A DNA stretch of 22,333 nt. Origin: a virus. The translations under genes and the position numbers were made by a program. The notes below the pieces were generated by a model, which saw nothing but the letters and a program-made list of their open reading frames with translations, ran no database searches and was not told the origin of the DNA. The DNA is taken from IMG/VR virus record IMGVR_UViG_3300008267_000436, positions 1 to 22,333 of that record, one strand, 5' to 3'. Positions 20,513 through 22,333 of this stretch are shown here, in pieces (the first letter of the stretch is position 1; every line of letters starts with the position of its first letter).

Positions 20513-20670
20513 TACGACCACAAAAGCTACCCGTATCCTCACCAAGAGGCGGCAACAGAGGATGCCTATGCAAGGATAATACCTACTCACGTAAATGCTG
20601 CGATGGCTCTCTTCCTGCTCAGGGCATCGGCTCATTGACTGGTCAAGGTGATGTAGAACTCAACCCATAA
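20509..20670 (+). CDS. Small Cys-rich phage peptide, 53 aa
   Basis: ATGA-coupled to the protease gene. The protein contains SPRGGNRGCLCKDNTYSRKC, followed by CDGSLPAQGIGSL, with C19, C21, C30 and C31. Peptides with C-L-C-x-D-x-x-Y-S-x-x-C-C-(D/E)-G and a Q-G-I-G end are familiar from phage structural modules, where they sit near capsid genes. Four close cysteines suggest a zinc-binding knuckle or disulphide pair. It may be a minor head component. No function is known to me. Confidence 0.7.
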   Translation: MIRPQKLPVSSPRGGNRGCLCKDNTYSRKCCDGSLPAQGIGSLTGQGDVELNP

Positions 20671-20709
20671 AATGTAACAAACAACCAACCCTCTTTTATT
20701 TAGTTAGAT

Positions 20710-21303
20710 ATGAAAGCAAATAATATCCTTAACCGCATCCTTGCCGAACTTAGCTCCATTCGTGAGGTTAAGTTTGAGCAAATGACCCTTGAGAACGGTG
20801 CTGTTCTTGAGGCTGAAGTGTTTGAAGCAGGAAACGAAGTATTTGTCGTTAGTGGCGAAGACCGTGTTCCTGCTCCTGTTGGTGAGCATCTCCTTGCTGA
20901 TGGCCGTGTATTGGTTATCGCTGAAGAAGGTGTAATCGCTGAAATTAAAGAGAAGGCTGAAGAAGTAGAGGAGAAGGTAGAGATTGAAGTTGAGGCTTCA
21001 GTTGAAGAACCTGCTACCGAGCTTGCTGAAGTTGAAGTAAAAGAAGAAGCTCCTGCCGTTGCAGCCATCGTGGAGAAAGTCCTTGAGGAGATTGCAATGA
21101 TGCGTGAGGAGATGAAAGCAATGCGTGAGGAGATGGGCGGCTACGCCAAGAAGGAAGAGATGGCTGCCGTTAAAGCTGAGCTGTCTGCTGCACCTGCTGC
21201 TAAGCCCATCAAACACAACCCCGAAAAAAAGCAAGTCAACAAGGTAGAATTTAACCGCCCTGCAAAGGCGATTGACCGAGTCCTTGCACGTCTTAACAAA
21301 TAA
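20710..21303 (+). CDS. Putative capsid scaffolding protein
   Basis: A 197-residue protein directly upstream of the capsid gene. Residues 1-80 are compact (FEQMTLENGAVLEAEVFEAG, GEHLLADGRVLVIAEEG), 80-115 are a Glu/Val-rich acidic stretch, 118-165 are coiled coil (EEIAMMREEMKAMREEMGGY), and the last 35 are basic (AKPIKHNPEKKQ...RVLARLNK). An acidic coiled coil with a basic C-terminal helix is the general plan of scaffolding proteins, which bind capsid by the C-terminus and are cleaved by the prohead protease. It is preceded by 39 bases with a TTATTTAGTT motif (20696-20705) and no TAnnTTTG promoter. Confidence 0.6.
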   Translation: MKANNILNRILAELSSIREVKFEQMTLENGAVLEAEVFEAGNEVFVVSGEDRVPAPVGEHLLADGRVLVIAEEGVIAEIKEKAEEVEEKVEIEVEASVEEPATELAEVEVKEEAPAVAAIVEKVLEEIAMMREEMKAMREEMGGYAKKEEMAAVKAELSAAPAAKPIKHNPEKKQVNKVEFNRPAKAIDRVLARLNK

Positions 21304-21315
21304 TAAAACCCGAAA

Positions 21316-22242
21316 ATGGCTACGACCACTTCAATCACTACTTCGTACGCTGGACAATTTGCCTCCAAGTACATCTCTGCTGCTCTGTTGAGCGCAGACA
21401 CGCTGGACAAGGGACTCATTGAGATCCTTCCCAACGTAAACTTCAAGACCACCCTGCAAAAGGTTAACACCAACGACATCGTAAAAGACGCTACTTGCGA
21501 CTTTGACGCTACGTCTACCTTGACCTTGACCGACCGTGTTCTTGAGGTTGAACCGTTCCAAGTTAACCTGCAACTCTGCAAGAAAGACTACTACGATTCT
21601 TGGATCGGTGGTCAAATGGGCTTCTCTGCTTACGATAGCATCCCTGCTTCTTTTGCTGACTTCCTTATCGCCCACGTTGCTGCCAAGACTGCCCAAAAGA
21701 TTGAGCAGAACATCTGGAATGGTAACGCTGCTTCTGCTGGTGAGTTCTCTGGCTTCCTGTCTTTGATGGCTGCTGACTCTGACGTTATTGACGTAACTGC
21801 TACTACCGTAACGGCTGCTAACGTAATTACCGAGCTTGGCAAGGTTGTAGACGCTATCCCTGCTGCCCTTTACGGCAAGCAGGACTTGACCATCTACGTT
21901 CCGCAAAACGTGGCTAAAGCCTACGTGCGTGCGCTTGGTGGCTTCGGTGCTTCAGGTCTTGGTGCTAATGGTGTTGAAAACAAAGGCACGATGTGGTACG
22001 GTGACCAACCCTTGTACTTTGACGGAATCCGTGTAGCTATGGTTAACGGTCTTCCTTCTAACAAGATGGTTGCTGCTGAATCAAGCAACCTTTTCTTCGG
22101 ATCAGGACTCCTGAATGAGAGAAACGAAGTGCGCCTGTTGGACATGTCGGACCTCGACGGTAGCGATAATATTCGTGTGATCTTGCGCTTCTTCGCAGGT
22201 GTTCAGTACGGTATCGGAACTGACGTAGTTCTCTACTCTTAA
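21316..22242 (+). CDS. Major capsid protein (probable)
   Basis: A 308-residue protein placed after protease and scaffold genes and before a strong terminator. It has the composition of HK97-like capsid proteins from Bacteroidota phages: a Thr/Ser-rich N-terminus (MATTTSITTSYAGQF), an early helix (FASKYISAALLSADTL), then mixed alpha-beta with DFLIAHVAAKTAQKIEQNIW, a typical spine-helix-like segment, and a C-terminal beta region (RVILRFFAGVQYGIGTDVVL). Codon choice is more uniform (GCT, GGT, CGT, AAC) than in other genes, as for a highly translated gene. Fold assignment is by context and pattern. Confidence 0.8.
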   Translation: MATTTSITTSYAGQFASKYISAALLSADTLDKGLIEILPNVNFKTTLQKVNTNDIVKDATCDFDATSTLTLTDRVLEVEPFQVNLQLCKKDYYDSWIGGQMGFSAYDSIPASFADFLIAHVAAKTAQKIEQNIWNGNAASAGEFSGFLSLMAADSDVIDVTATTVTAANVITELGKVVDAIPAALYGKQDLTIYVPQNVAKAYVRALGGFGASGLGANGVENKGTMWYGDQPLYFDGIRVAMVNGLPSNKMVAAESSNLFFGSGLLNERNEVRLLDMSDLDGSDNIRVILRFFAGVQYGIGTDVVLYS

Positions 22243-22266
22243 TCCGAGTACATAGATTAAACCACG

Positions 22267-22299
22267 AGGGGGTGTGGGTTCTGCCCCGCCCCCTTTTTT
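22267..22299 (+). terminator. Strong GC-rich rho-independent terminator
   Basis: AGGGGG (22267-22272) pairs with CCCCCT (22289-22294); inside, a T-G wobble and four G-C pairs with one bulged T enclose the loop TTCTG. A six-T run follows. It ends the highly expressed capsid transcript. Confidence 0.88.
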
Positions 22300-22316
22300 A
22301 ATTCAAACAACAAACA

Positions 22317-22333
22317 ATGGCTTGCGATTTAAC
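22317..22333 (+). CDS. Start of a downstream structural gene (partial)
   Basis: ATG at 22317 in an A-rich leader (CAAACAACAAACA) gives MACDL before the window ends. The position directly after capsid and terminator, and a start resembling unnamed MACDLT-type proteins of Bacteroidota phages, suggest another virion protein. Only five codons are visible. Confidence 0.45.

Noticed and set aside
20641-20670. C-terminal GDVELNP of the 53-aa peptide resembles the viral 2A ribosome-skipping motif
   Set aside because: The essential final G-P is absent, the peptide ends there, and 2A skipping acts on eukaryotic ribosomes. Chance similarity.
21331-21906. 191-codon open frame on the minus strand opposite the capsid gene
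   Set aside because: It lies wholly antisense to a strongly codon-biased gene; repeated GCT/GGT/AAC codons leave the reverse frame free of stops. No leader or promoter on that strand.
1-22333. tRNA genes, CRISPR arrays, insertion sequences, integrase or attachment sites
   Set aside because: Looked for on both strands by eye; no cloverleaf, regularly spaced repeats, transposase or recombinase motifs were found.

Overview
The window is one strand of a tailed double-stranded DNA bacteriophage (Caudoviricetes): every supportable gene runs on the + strand, and genes are packed with 4-base ATGA or TAATG stop/start overlaps. The host is most likely a Bacteroidota bacterium. Two intergenic promoters match the Bacteroidota pattern (TTG or TTTG, 19 bases, then TAnnTTTG). 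Shine-Dalgarno sequences are absent and starts are instead preceded by A-rich leaders. One exported protein has a signal peptide ending in the -A-Q typical of that phylum. No integrase, tRNA, CRISPR array or insertion sequence was seen, so lysogeny cannot be judged.

Positions 1-5.1 kb hold the replication, recombination and control genes: a RusA-like resolvase, a small coiled-coil peptide, a putative ssDNA-binding protein, a terminator and promoter, a DnaB/RecA-fold helicase, small unknowns, a stand-alone DnaA-domain-IV-like DNA-binding protein, a sigma-70-like factor, a Cys-containing conserved phage protein, a PD-(D/E)XK nuclease candidate and a 45-residue peptide that runs into a terminator. 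Positions 5.1-8.6 kb form a second transcription unit with its own promoter: tiny genes, a C5-cytosine DNA methyltransferase with a 140-codon ORF nested in another frame, a RecE-like exonuclease, and small accessory genes that share a repeated leader ending in the start codon.

Positions 8.6-11.2 kb are a modification module: a GT-B and a GT-A glycosyltransferase, a PAPS-reductase-like PP-loop enzyme and a small HNH endonuclease, all translationally coupled. Positions 11.2-22.3 kb are packaging and morphogenesis: terminase small and large subunits; a gene whose T9 run appears to drive a -1 frameshift (candidate tail assembly chaperone pair); tail/connector proteins; two large structural proteins; a tape-measure protein; an XkdF-like prohead protease; a Cys-rich peptide; a scaffold-like protein; the probable major capsid protein; a strong terminator; and the start of the next structural gene. 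No portal gene is recognised between terminase and capsid, so it is probably outside the window.

The strongest points for follow-up are the T9 frameshift gene, the ORF nested inside the methyltransferase, the repeated AAAACCAATCA-ATG leader restricted to early genes, and the helicase ending in an SSB-like acidic tip.
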